37,937 nt of DNA from a virus. The stretch is from IMG/VR virus record IMGVR_UViG_3300010883_000130, positions 1 through 37,937 of that record; one strand, 5' to 3'. Positions 27,603-37,260 of the stretch are shown here, piece by piece. A program made the translations under genes and the position numbers. The stretch's first letter is position 1. Each line of letters begins with the position of its first letter. Under the pieces are notes generated by a model. That model made no database searches. It was not told the origin of the DNA and saw nothing but the letters and a program-made list of their open reading frames with translations.

Positions 27603-30600
27603 TATGATTCACCTTTTATATTACCTCTACGTTTATAAGTTTTGACATTTTTATCCTTATCATTGGTACTCATAGTCTTATCCTTATCATCTGTACGCTG
27701 AGTTTTTGTTCTATCATTAATTTTTCTGGTTCTATTTCTACCATGAATTCTTAGAGTTTTGGTCACTCTTACAGCACCGTCTTGTAAGTTCTTTACAAAT
27801 GAGTCTACAATATTTACTGTTTCTGTGAATATCTTAACCAATGATCTTACACTACCTTTGAATGATTGTATGGATATTGATTCAATTACTATAATAAGTA
27901 CTTCAAATCTTGGTTGTAATTGTGTTGATATTGAAACAATTTCTGAGAATGACCTAATCCATTTTTTGTAGAGTGTTTGTGTAATATTTACCGTATCATT
28001 AATAATTCTACTTAATCCTCTAAGTTTTTCTATACCCTCAGATATACTGACATTGTTTAATATTATTCTAAATATACCTCTTGTTGGTAATAATATTTCA
28101 TTTATATTAACAGTGTCAGATAACTTCTTGATTATATTTCTTATTCTCAATCTTGACTCAGTTATTGAAATACTTTCGTTTACCATTCTTATAAGTGTAC
28201 TAAGATTTTCACGGAAGTTTTGTATAGACACAGACTCATCTATTATTCTACGCAATACTCTTAATCTGTTTTCAGATACAGTTATGTTGATTGTATTGTT
28301 TATTATTCTACCAATACCTCTTAATCTGTCAATAGATTCTTCATAACTAACAGTGTTAGATATTAACTTCAATATTCCTCTAAGTCTTACTCTATTCTCT
28401 ACATAGTTAATTGTGTCAGAATAAATTCTTATCAATCCTCTAAGGAATATTCTATTATCAGATATTGAAATAGTCTCTGAGAATGACCTCTTGAATCCTT
28501 TACTGAATGTTATTGATATGTTGATTGAATCATTGATAGTTCTGGTTATCTGTCTTAACCTGTCTCTGAAAGTCTGAACTGATATTGACTCGTTAATCAT
28601 CCTTGTCAATCCTCTCAATCTATCAATAGATTCTGATGAAGATATTGTGTTGTTTATAACACGTTTTAATATTACTAATCTTAATCTTGTTTCATTAATA
28701 TTCAATGTATCTGATAATATTTTTAACATTGATCTTATGAATACAGGTGAATCAGATATTGAAATAGTCTCTGAGAATGACCTCTTGAATCCTTTACTGA
28801 ATGTTATTGATATACTAATACTTTCATTAACCATTCTAGTTATATCTCTAAGTTTTTCTCTGAAAGTTTGTACTGAAATATTCTCTATTATAGATCTTGT
28901 AAGTATTCTAAGTCTTACTATATTTTCTACTAAGTTTATTGACTCATTAACCATTCTAGTTATATCTCTAAGCCTTGATCTGAATGTTTGTATAGACACT
29001 GATTCTGTTACAAGTCTTGTTAAATCCCTAAGTCTCAACATTCCTTCTGATATACCTATATTATTGTTAATTATTCTTCCAAGTACTCTTAATGATACTA
29101 TTGATACATTAATATTTACCGTGTTAATAATTAATCTAATGATTGATGATAGTTTTATTTGACCATCTGCTAAATTCTCATCCTCATTTTTGAATCTAAT
29201 TAATGTCATTAGTCTAACAAACTCACTTCCTTGTTGGAATATATTTGACTGGAAAATACCTTGGAATACTCTTGAAACACCTACACTTATTGAATTATTA
29301 ATGATTTTGATTCTTCCTACTATACTATTAGAAACTGTTTGTATTCTAACTGTGTCAGATACATGTCTAATAATTTGTCTAAGTTTTTCTCTGAAAGTTT
29401 GTATGGATATAGACTCTTCTAATGACCTTACCAAAGTTCTTGCAAAGTTAGAGTCTGTATTTATGTTCATATTACTTGTTATTGATCTAGTTAATATCCT
29501 AGTAAAGTTAATTGTAGTGTCTATAGATACACTGTTAGATATTATTCTTCCAAGTACTCTTAATCTTGTTATTGATTCTGAAAACTCTATGGTTTCAGGT
29601 GCAAGTTTTACAAGTGCTCTTAATCTTAATCTAAAGTATTGTATGGAAACAGATTCACCATATGACCTAATTAATGTTCTAGCGAAATTAGATACTGTTA
29701 ATATGGAAACACTTTCAACAAATGCCATTGACATTGATTTTCTAAATGATTCTGTAGAGTTTATGGTTTCTGATATATGTTTTCCTAATCCTCTTACTAA
29801 AGATGTTTCATATCCTGCTTGGAACACACCTGCTTGGAACATATTTTGGAATAATGCTAACCTAGTTCTTGTGATATTAACAGTTTCACTTATGACTCTT
29901 AACATATGTCTTGTGTTTGACCTAAATGTCTGAACTGATATGTTTTCACCAAACAATTTTATCATTGTTCTCAATCTTAAGTCTGCATGTGACACTGATA
30001 CACTGTTGTTTATTGTTCTAGTTAATACCCTTAGTCTTGTTATACCCTCACTTATAGAAACAGATTCATTGATAATTCTCTTTATTATTCTAAGTTTTTC
30101 TCTGAAAGTTTGTATGGATATAGACTCTGAATAAGATCTTATTAAACCTCTAAGGAATATGTTTGATTCTGATACAGATGTATTCTCATTAACTCTCTTA
30201 GTCCATTTCTTGTAGAAATTTTCAGATATATTTATACTATTGTTTATTATTCTACCCAATGATCTAGTAAATATAACTGTTTCTGCAAAGTTAATTGACT
30301 CAGATAAAGATTTTACAAATCCACTTGCTGTATATGATGATTCTGTATACTGTAAAGTGTTGTTTATAATTCTAAATATTCCTCTTAATCTAATTATTGT
30401 TTCAGAATGCTGAACAGATTCGTTTATTACTCTGTTAATTGCCCTAAGTTTTTCTCTAAATGTCTGTATGGAAACCGATTCAGTCATAACTTTCAACAAG
30501 GTCATTAATGTTATTCTTGATTCGTTTACTGATATTGAAGAGTTTATAATTCTTTTGAATATACCAAGTCTGACATATGCATCTGCAACTTGTATACTAT

Positions 30601-31864
30601 TGTTAATTACTCTAAGGAATGAAGATAGCCTGACAAACGAATCATTTACTGATACATTACTGTTAATGATTCTAATTCTTCCCATAAGTTTAACATATTC
30701 ATATCCTATTTGGAATACTCCTGACTGGAAAATACCTTGGAATACTCTTTTAGTAGTTACATTAACTGACTCATTAACTCTCTTACTCCATGACTTGTAA
30801 TAGTTTTCAGATGATTGTATAGTATTGTTTATTATTCTAACTAATACTCTTGGGTTTAATCTGAAAGTCTGTATAGAAATAGAGTCATTAACAAGTCTTC
30901 TAATAGATAATAATCTAGTAAATGAATCTGATATACTTATATTATTAGATACAACTTTTAATGTTGTCAATAATTTTATTTTACTTTCTACTATTTGTGT
31001 GGATTCTGTTAATGATTTAGTAATAGTCTTTAATTTTCTTAATGATTCTGATGAACTAATTGATTCATTGACATGTCTAGTTATAGATCTTAACCTGTAT
31101 CTGAAAGTCTGAACTGATATTGACTCATTAATCATCCTTGTCAATCCTCTCAATGATATTATGGATTTAGATATACTGACAGTATTATTAATAATACGTT
31201 TTATTGCAGTTAATGGAATTTGTATCTCTGTTAATTGTGAAGTTTCTGATATTGTTTTAACTCTACCTAATACTTTTGTAACCTCACTTACAGCACTACC
31301 AAATACATTGTTTTGGTATACATTTGATTGGAATGCACTCAATCCTACTGTAATGATTTCACCTATACTTTTAAAAATACTTTTAACACTGATCTTTACT
31401 TCACCTATATTTAATGTATTAGATATTACACGTTTAATACCTCTTAATGAAAGTCTTGAATCTGATACCTGTGAAGTCTCTGATAATTTTCTTATTATTG
31501 ATTGATATTTCAATATATCTTCATCAGACTCTATTGATTCGTTCGCAAGTCTCAATAAACCTCTGGTATTTTTCACTGTTTCTGATAACTGATTTGTTTC
31601 TATTACAAACTTTACAAGTGCTCTTAATCTTAATCTAAATTGTTGTACTGAAACCGATTCGTTTGCAAGTCTTACTAATTCTCTTGTTGTTATTGCTGTT
31701 TCTGCATTGTTTAATGATTCATTTACTATTTTTGTTACAGTTAAAGGTACATCAAATACATTGTTCTGAAATACATTTTTCTGAAAAGATACTCCACCCC
31801 ATTCACCCTGAAAAGAATTACTCTGAAATATATTTTCTTGAAAAACTTGTGCAATTACTGCCAA
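27602..31864 (-). CDS. Giant 20-residue-repeat protein with VFQ cassettes (fibre or tail protein)
   Basis: 1420 residues. Nearly the whole chain is a strict 20-residue repeat, for example RLRGLTRMINESISVQTFRD and RGILKLISNTVSYEESIDRL, with consensus R-x-L-x-R-x-I-N-x-S-(I/V)-S-(I/V)-x-E/D-x-x-x-R-L; roughly 60 units. Cassettes with FQ-x-(N/G)-(I/V)-FQ interrupt it at the N-terminus and near residues 178, 373, 675 and 870. The C-terminal 55 residues are very basic (KTLRIHGRNRTRKIND). The regular period suits a solenoid or stacked beta fibre. Placement among adhesin-like genes suggests a long tail fibre or tape-like rod; the function is inferred. Similar SISVSDS-type repeats occur in archaeal surface proteins. 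Confidence 0.7.
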   Translation of the reverse strand: MAVIAQVFQENIFQSNSFQGEWGGVSFQKNVFQNNVFDVPLTVTKIVNESLNNAETAITTRELVRLANESVSVQQFRLRLRALVKFVIETNQLSETVKNTRGLLRLANESIESDEDILKYQSIIRKLSETSQVSDSRLSLRGIKRVISNTLNIGEVKISVKSIFKSIGEIITVGLSAFQSNVYQNNVFGSAVSEVTKVLGRVKTISETSQLTEIQIPLTAIKRIINNTVSISKSIISLRGLTRMINESISVQTFRYRLRSITRHVNESISSSESLRKLKTITKSLTESTQIVESKIKLLTTLKVVSNNISISDSFTRLLSIRRLVNDSISIQTFRLNPRVLVRIINNTIQSSENYYKSWSKRVNESVNVTTKRVFQGIFQSGVFQIGYEYVKLMGRIRIINSNVSVNDSFVRLSSFLRVINNSIQVADAYVRLGIFKRIINSSISVNESRITLMTLLKVMTESVSIQTFREKLRAINRVINESVQHSETIIRLRGIFRIINNTLQYTESSYTASGFVKSLSESINFAETVIFTRSLGRIINNSINISENFYKKWTKRVNENTSVSESNIFLRGLIRSYSESISIQTFREKLRIIKRIINESVSISEGITRLRVLTRTINNSVSVSHADLRLRTMIKLFGENISVQTFRSNTRHMLRVISETVNITRTRLALFQNMFQAGVFQAGYETSLVRGLGKHISETINSTESFRKSMSMAFVESVSILTVSNFARTLIRSYGESVSIQYFRLRLRALVKLAPETIEFSESITRLRVLGRIISNSVSIDTTINFTRILTRSITSNMNINTDSNFARTLVRSLEESISIQTFREKLRQIIRHVSDTVRIQTVSNSIVGRIKIINNSISVGVSRVFQGIFQSNIFQQGSEFVRLMTLIRFKNEDENLADGQIKLSSIIRLIINTVNINVSIVSLRVLGRIINNNIGISEGMLRLRDLTRLVTESVSIQTFRSRLRDITRMVNESINLVENIVRLRILTRSIIENISVQTFREKLRDITRMVNESISISITFSKGFKRSFSETISISDSPVFIRSMLKILSDTLNINETRLRLVILKRVINNTISSSESIDRLRGLTRMINESISVQTFRDRLRQITRTINDSINISITFSKGFKRSFSETISISDNRIFLRGLIRIYSDTINYVENRVRLRGILKLISNTVSYEESIDRLRGIGRIINNTINITVSENRLRVLRRIIDESVSIQNFRENLSTLIRMVNESISITESRLRIRNIIKKLSDTVNINEILLPTRGIFRIILNNVSISEGIEKLRGLSRIINDTVNITQTLYKKWIRSFSEIVSISTQLQPRFEVLIIVIESISIQSFKGSVRSLVKIFTETVNIVDSFVKNLQDGAVRVTKTLRIHGRNRTRKINDRTKTQRTDDKDKTMSTNDKDKNVKTYKRRGNIKGES

Positions 31865-31874
31865 GTGTAATTAC

Positions 31875-32462
31875 CTACAGTTCAGTCCAAACGCTTGACG
31901 AAAGTACATACGATTTATTGGTATCGGTTTCATAGAATATAGCACCATCTTGAACTTTTATTGCTACTGCTCCTGCTGGAGTAATATCTGCTCCTAACAT
32001 TGATAAGTTTGAATCAGAAGCGTAATCCCCAGTTGTTCCATTGTGAAGATCAATTCTATCCAAAGTATCTGTTAAACTTGTAGGCGAATATTTAACTACC
32101 AATTCTAGTCTAGATGGTGCTACTGCTCCTGATGAAACAGGATCACAAAGCCAAAAAATACCTAATTTTTCTGCTCCTGATATAAAACATATATGACCAA
32201 AAGTAAAATCATCTGTAGAACCACTATATGCTAAATCTATACTAACAGCATTAGTTAATGAACCCTGCGTATTATTATATGCAAATCTATCACTATAATG
32301 TTGTCCAGTACTATTATTAAATGTCATTAACATTGTACCTGCTCCACTTGCTATCTTATGAATAAGTATATTATTAAATTTTTTAGCACCCAAGTCTACT
32401 ATATCCATATCATCTGCTGTACCTGTTAATGTAACAGATGTTCCGTTCTTACCCCAAGCCAT
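31875..32462 (-). CDS. Jelly-roll-like virion adhesion protein (single domain)
   Basis: 195 residues. The pattern SDRFAYNNTQGS, AEKLGIFWLCDP, APSRLELVVKYSPTS is the same as in both halves of the neighbouring 362-residue protein, so this is a third copy of that domain. The C-terminus GAIFYETDTNKSYVLS...WTEL is the short cap common in marine phage fibre proteins. It overlaps the 362-residue gene by one base (stop/start). Probable receptor-binding protein. Confidence 0.6.
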   Translation of the reverse strand: MAWGKNGTSVTLTGTADDMDIVDLGAKKFNNILIHKIASGAGTMLMTFNNSTGQHYSDRFAYNNTQGSLTNAVSIDLAYSGSTDDFTFGHICFISGAEKLGIFWLCDPVSSGAVAPSRLELVVKYSPTSLTDTLDRIDLHNGTTGDYASDSNLSMLGADITPAGAVAIKVQDGAIFYETDTNKSYVLSSSVWTEL

Positions 32463-33550
32463 TAGTCATGCCCCCACACTTTTATTTGTGATGATGATGA
32501 TAAAGTATTGGCTCCACCACTATTTACACCAAATATATTAATTTGATTTGATGTGTTAGCCCACTTGTAAACACCCTCTAGTCTATTTGGGATATTTCCT
32601 GCTCCTGCTGTTGAAGATAAATTAGAATGACATATAAATAATTTCTCATTACCCGAATTATTAATAACAAAGAAATTATGAAATTCTTTAGTTGAGTATG
32701 TTGCCATGTTCATATAAGATTCTCCAGATCCACCACTTAATTCATCTGTACCACCATTCTCATTACGTCTACGTGAATAATTACTACCTGTGTCTAATGT
32801 TGAATTACCCACTTGGAATTGTGTATTGTTAGAATTAGAACTTCTATCTAAAAATGCTTGAATCCAAAGATATTTTTTAGCAGTAAATGTACCTGTATCA
32901 AAATCAGCAGTACCATCTCCATTTACACTTGCCAATTCTTCCCAGAAATTTGTAGTATGTGTGTCATCTGGATCCCAACCGAGTACAACCATTTCTGAAC
33001 CACTACCAAAATTCTGTGAATTATCATCTTGAAGTGAAAGAACATCTATGAGAGATGTATTAGTCCACTTACCTACAATTTCCACTCTTTCTGGAGCTGA
33101 ACCTGCACCTGTTGATGTTCCTCTATCAGCAACATGACCTGTCATTAATTTTTCACTACCTGATTTATTTGCAATATATAATTGGGTAAATCTATCTTTT
33201 GATGCGTTTGCTAAAATATCTCCCCATCTATTTGCAGGTGCAGTAGTAGAATCTCCTGCTCCATTTTGGCTATGTCTATCAGAATAATTACTACCTGTGT
33301 CCAATGTTCCACCTGTTCCTACTCTAAAATTCCAATTAATAGAACCACCTGCTATATTATGTGCTAAAACCATGTAATACCTTTTATCAGGTAATGATGA
33401 AACTGTAATTGGGTGTGATGCACTTCCTAGTGTAGTTCTATCAAGTTCTACCCAACCACCTGATATTGCATCAACTGGATTAAAACCTGCACCTGTAGTA
33501 CGTTCAGTACTTGTACCACGAATACGATTTCCAGCTAGCCATTCTACCAT
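32462..33550 (-). CDS. Virion adhesion protein with two tandem jelly-roll-like domains
   Basis: 362 residues. N-terminal peg GNRIRGTSTER, then two copies of a domain of about 170 residues. Shared marks are W-x-x-L, LDTGSNYSDRHSQNG versus LDTGSNYSRRRNENG, EKLMTGHVADRG versus EKLFICHSNLSS, and a closing APERVEIVGKWTNTS versus IPNRLEGVYKWANTS. Strongly beta, Ser/Thr/Asn/Gly rich, no Cys pairs. Likely a tail-tip or fibre protein that binds host glycans. Confidence 0.6.
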   Translation of the reverse strand: MVEWLAGNRIRGTSTERTTGAGFNPVDAISGGWVELDRTTLGSASHPITVSSLPDKRYYMVLAHNIAGGSINWNFRVGTGGTLDTGSNYSDRHSQNGAGDSTTAPANRWGDILANASKDRFTQLYIANKSGSEKLMTGHVADRGTSTGAGSAPERVEIVGKWTNTSLIDVLSLQDDNSQNFGSGSEMVVLGWDPDDTHTTNFWEELASVNGDGTADFDTGTFTAKKYLWIQAFLDRSSNSNNTQFQVGNSTLDTGSNYSRRRNENGGTDELSGGSGESYMNMATYSTKEFHNFFVINNSGNEKLFICHSNLSSTAGAGNIPNRLEGVYKWANTSNQINIFGVNSGGANTLSSSSQIKVWGHD

Positions 33551-33816
33551 TTTAACTCAACCTTATTTCCACAACCACAGGTTATAAATATACTGGATTT
33601 TTCGCTTCTATTGGTCATTGAATTACCACATTTATCACAAGTTCCTTTCTTTAGGTGTACATAGTTCCAACATGGCTCACAGTAATGATATTGCATGATG
33701 ATATATTGGTCAAACTCATTAGCATCAAGTTTTGTTTCATTACATTTATCACAAGTATATTCTTCCCCCTGTTCCACATGGTCTTTAAACTCTTGGCTCA
33801 ATTTAGTTATCTCCAT
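33544..33816 (-). CDS. Zinc-ribbon protein within the fibre module
   Basis: 90 residues. TCDKCNE, HYCEPC, TCDKCGNS and TCGCGNK give two zinc ribbons. Its N-terminal helix is acidic. It overlaps the genes on both sides by 7 and 14 nt. A non-virion, zinc-binding protein inside a structural operon is odd; it may be a chaperone or late regulator (inference). Confidence 0.6.
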   Translation of the reverse strand: MEITKLSQEFKDHVEQGEEYTCDKCNETKLDANEFDQYIIMQYHYCEPCWNYVHLKKGTCDKCGNSMTNRSEKSSIFITCGCGNKVELKW

Positions 33817-35512
33817 TAATTGTTATAGTAACTAATCTATCGTTGAAAGTTGTAAAAGATGAAGAACCATAAACTACTTTTTTTGTATCACCTGTAACTA
33901 TATCAACACCACATAAAACGAAATTATCCCCTGAAGAATTTCCAGTTGTATATAAACATACTACCCATGTATTTTCACATGTAGCATCTGTAAAATTAAA
34001 AGTAGTATCTACAAATGATGTAGTTAAACTAGAAACGACAATAGAATTTGTAGATGTATGTTTGAGAACAAAAGATGAATCGTATATCCTTGCTGTTACA
34101 GTTCCATTTCCACCTGTTCCAATTTTGGCAAGTCTAAAAATTGCTGATGTAACATCTTTAGATGAACCAGTATTATTTTGATGTCCCATAACGTAGTTTC
34201 GGGAAGTTGAATTATTCAAACCTCCAGAATTATCTCTAGTTGTTTGTTCGTACCAAGCTGGAAACTTGTCTCTAGTCCAAGTAGCAGTTGTATAATACAC
34301 AATAAATTTTAATGCTTCTCCTGAAATATTTGACCATGAACTTGTATATTCTCTTAATATTGAATTAGTTACTGCACTTGCAGTATTAGTCCATGTGTTT
34401 ACATAATTATTATTATCTCCACTATTATATTCTACTGTTATCATATCGCCTGTTGCTAATGTTGTAGTTCCTGCAAATGTAAAATCTGTTGCTACTGCAC
34501 TTCCTGTAAGACTATCTGCAACTATTGTTGTGGTTGAAGTTTCTCTTAATGTTCCACTTGAATTTCTAATATATGCTGTTACATTATTTGGTGGAGTACC
34601 TCCTTTGTTTAAATAAAAAGTGGCTTTTGTTGGAGCTTGTCCAACTAGAACATGACCTGTATTAAATTGCTGACCTATTTTGTTTCTTGAAGTGCCTTTA
34701 AGACTTCTAGCATCATTTGTTGATGTTTGTGATGATGTTTCGGATTCTGATTTAAACCAATATCTCTTTGCTGTATCTTTTTCTATGAGTATTGAATTGT
34801 TTTGTACGTCAGTTGGTTTAGATATTATTTCTGAAACACTGTTATAAAATTTCATATCACTGACCACAAGACTTCCACTTCCACTACTTACATTTCCAGT
34901 AAAGTGCTGGAAGAATAAATATCTGCCACCTGTAAGTGATGATGAAGGAGTATTACTAGATATTGTGCCAATTTGAGTTGAATAAGTAGAATCACTAAAC
35001 ACTTTCATTGTTGATGATGTTTCTGATACACGTTGTATTTCAACATAATATGTATTACCACTTGTCATTCTAGATGCTCTGTTAGTTCCTCCTGTAAATG
35101 ATCCATTTATACACATTATAGAATTTTGGGTATTATCTTGTAATTGAAGTGTACCTCCTATAAAATCATTTCCACCTGATCCATTTTCTCCTGTTATTGT
35201 TGTGTTATCTGATATACCAAATGCTAAATAAACTGCTTGTGCTGGTGCAGATATAGTATTAGTTACATCAACTTTTGCTCTTAATATCCATAATGAATCT
35301 GATACATTTCCACTTCCTAAATCATAAGTTAATCTTGCATCTACACCATTATCAGTATTAAATGTAGAAGTTATAATTCCACCAGAAGCACTTATTTTAT
35401 TTGCAGTTCCTGCTGATGTCCATGTTCCTGTAAAATCACTTCTAGTTGCTTCTGTGATTGTATCTCCTGCTAATTTTACAATTCGTTTACTATCTTTGTA
35501 TTCTATGGTCAT
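33803..35512 (-). CDS. Lectin-like virion adhesion protein
   Basis: 569 residues from ATG 35512, which shares one base with the TAA of the gene upstream (TAATG) and has GGAGGAAGGA ahead. N-terminal peg YKDSKRIVKLAG, then a concanavalin/LamG-like domain (about 20-225: GVDARLTYDLGSG, SLWILRAKVDV, YYVEIQRVSET). A short cap follows (SILIEKDTAKRYWF), then two related beta domains (about 270-390 and 410-560), each with VTAYIRNSSGTL or VTARIYDSSFVL. Probably a glycan-binding tail fibre. Confidence 0.6.
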   Translation of the reverse strand: MTIEYKDSKRIVKLAGDTITEATRSDFTGTWTSAGTANKISASGGIITSTFNTDNGVDARLTYDLGSGNVSDSLWILRAKVDVTNTISAPAQAVYLAFGISDNTTITGENGSGGNDFIGGTLQLQDNTQNSIMCINGSFTGGTNRASRMTSGNTYYVEIQRVSETSSTMKVFSDSTYSTQIGTISSNTPSSSLTGGRYLFFQHFTGNVSSGSGSLVVSDMKFYNSVSEIISKPTDVQNNSILIEKDTAKRYWFKSESETSSQTSTNDARSLKGTSRNKIGQQFNTGHVLVGQAPTKATFYLNKGGTPPNNVTAYIRNSSGTLRETSTTTIVADSLTGSAVATDFTFAGTTTLATGDMITVEYNSGDNNNYVNTWTNTASAVTNSILREYTSSWSNISGEALKFIVYYTTATWTRDKFPAWYEQTTRDNSGGLNNSTSRNYVMGHQNNTGSSKDVTSAIFRLAKIGTGGNGTVTARIYDSSFVLKHTSTNSIVVSSLTTSFVDTTFNFTDATCENTWVVCLYTTGNSSGDNFVLCGVDIVTGDTKKVVYGSSSFTTFNDRLVTITINGDN

Positions 35513-37251
35513 TATGTTCCTTCCTCCTTCCATGATGGATCTGTTGCAATTATTTTACCTGATCCTGAATTATATAAAGCAGTTTCTTCAGCAGTAGTTA
35601 AAATTCTATTCCATATAGACATTTCTGCAATTTCAGCATCAAGCTCACCTGATACTGCATCTGATTCAGAAAATAATCTAGGTGAATCGGTACAATCACT
35701 TGTAGTTGTTCCGTTGCCTGATCCATTTTTTGTTACTTCGTTTGCACCATCTGTCTTATATGTTAACACACCATTACCTGACGATTGATCCCATCTGATT
35801 GTGTACATGTGCCAAGCGTTATCTGTTGGAATTGGTAAGTTGGGGTTGTTATCAGTATCTAATGTAGATGAGTTTCCTACACCTCTTGGTATAATTACAC
35901 GAAACCTGTTACTTGATTGTGTTCTAATGTTTAATCCTATTGTAGAATCTGCAGCTTGAGTATTGTCAAAAAGTTGTTTATTTGTAACTACACTTGCATC
36001 GAATTTTAACCATACATTTATTGTCCATGTTGCACCTGTTGTATGTAAGAAATTCCAATCTGTTTTTGTTCCAAACTGACCATAATCACCACTACCATCA
36101 CATGATACTGCATTACCAAAACTACTAGGTGTGCCTGTTACAGAATATGTCGGATCACCATTCATTGTTATATTTTGACCTGTTCCCAATGTAGAATTAC
36201 CTGTAATTGTGTTTGCTACATTTACTATATTTCCACTTGATTCATCAAATTTGTAATATGCTTTTAATTCTGATGAAGATACATCTGAACCTGTAATACC
36301 ATTATCAGAATAATGATACATCTTTCTAGTATCTGTTGCTTCATATCTACTTCCTACTTGGACATTAGTCAATATTCCTTTATCTGTTGAGTGAGTTGTT
36401 ATAGTTCCACCTGTGGCTGTAATTCCTGAAGATATTGGATATGCTACAATTACTACTCCATCTCCACCTGAACTAGCTGAGGTATTTTCTCCTCCACCTC
36501 CACCACCTGAACCAAGACCATCTGTACCAGCAGTACTAGCTACATGTGAACTACCATTATAATAATGTCCATTACCTCCTCCTCCATTACCACCAACTGG
36601 TTGAACAGTTCCACCTGATGTATGTGATGATCCTGCTCCTCCACCTGCATAATAAAGATTAACACCAGTAATATCATTTTGTAAACCTATACCTCCATCT
36701 CCACCTTCACTAGATGAGCTAGAATTATCCCCTACTGCACCTTTTCCACCTCCACCACTTCCACCACTTCCAGCAGATGCTCCTCCTGCATTACCTTGAC
36801 CTGAAGATCCAGTTCCACCAGCACTACCACCTTGACCTGCACCACCACCTGAACCACCAGATTGTCCATTAGGTTGTTGATAATACATACCACCATAACC
36901 ACCACCTGTAGATTGAATTGAATTAATTGATGAAACTGCACCGTTATTACCAACTGAACCGAGATGACCACTACCGTTTGCTGTTGCATTACCACCTGCT
37001 CCAACAGCTACTGAATATGATGCAACTCCTAAACTAGAAAATGTTCCTGTTCTCATTCCTCCTGCACCACCTCCTCCCCCGTTTCCAGCATTGGCAGTTC
37101 CTCCTGATCCACCACCTGCAATAACGAGATACTCTACGTTACCACTACCAGCAGTTATTTGGAATGTTCCACCTGATGTAAATTTATGAACTTTTGTTCC
37201 AGAATTATCTAATCCTTGTACCCTTCTACCTGCGTGATAAGTTATTGCCAA
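35512..37251 (-). CDS. Gly-rich plus LamG-like fibre protein
   Basis: 579 residues starting at TTG 37251 (GAGG 7 nt ahead). N-terminal GRRVQGLDNSG peg, then a Gly-rich domain (about 40-270, runs such as NAGNGGGGGAGG and GSGGGAGQGG) of the kind found at phage fibre tips as polyglycine sandwiches. It is followed by VGSRYEATDTRKMYHYSD and a LamG/concanavalin-like domain (about 330-560) ending ELDAEIAEMSIWNRILT, a classic LamG end motif. Very likely an adhesin that sets host range. Confidence 0.7.
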   Translation of the reverse strand: MAITYHAGRRVQGLDNSGTKVHKFTSGGTFQITAGSGNVEYLVIAGGGSGGTANAGNGGGGGAGGMRTGTFSSLGVASYSVAVGAGGNATANGSGHLGSVGNNGAVSSINSIQSTGGGYGGMYYQQPNGQSGGSGGGAGQGGSAGGTGSSGQGNAGGASAGSGGSGGGGKGAVGDNSSSSSEGGDGGIGLQNDITGVNLYYAGGGAGSSHTSGGTVQPVGGNGGGGNGHYYNGSSHVASTAGTDGLGSGGGGGGENTSASSGGDGVVIVAYPISSGITATGGTITTHSTDKGILTNVQVGSRYEATDTRKMYHYSDNGITGSDVSSSELKAYYKFDESSGNIVNVANTITGNSTLGTGQNITMNGDPTYSVTGTPSSFGNAVSCDGSGDYGQFGTKTDWNFLHTTGATWTINVWLKFDASVVTNKQLFDNTQAADSTIGLNIRTQSSNRFRVIIPRGVGNSSTLDTDNNPNLPIPTDNAWHMYTIRWDQSSGNGVLTYKTDGANEVTKNGSGNGTTTSDCTDSPRLFSESDAVSGELDAEIAEMSIWNRILTTAEETALYNSGSGKIIATDPSWKEEGT

Positions 37252-37260
37252 CTTAAAACC

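Noticed and set aside
27759-31935. Many plus-strand open frames within the repeat protein gene
   Set aside because: They are antisense images of the 60-bp repeats and share no initiation signals.
36732-37004. Second minus-strand frame in the Gly-rich fibre gene, giving a Val/Gln-rich product
   Set aside because: It arises from the GGT/GGA-rich codons of the fibre read in another frame.
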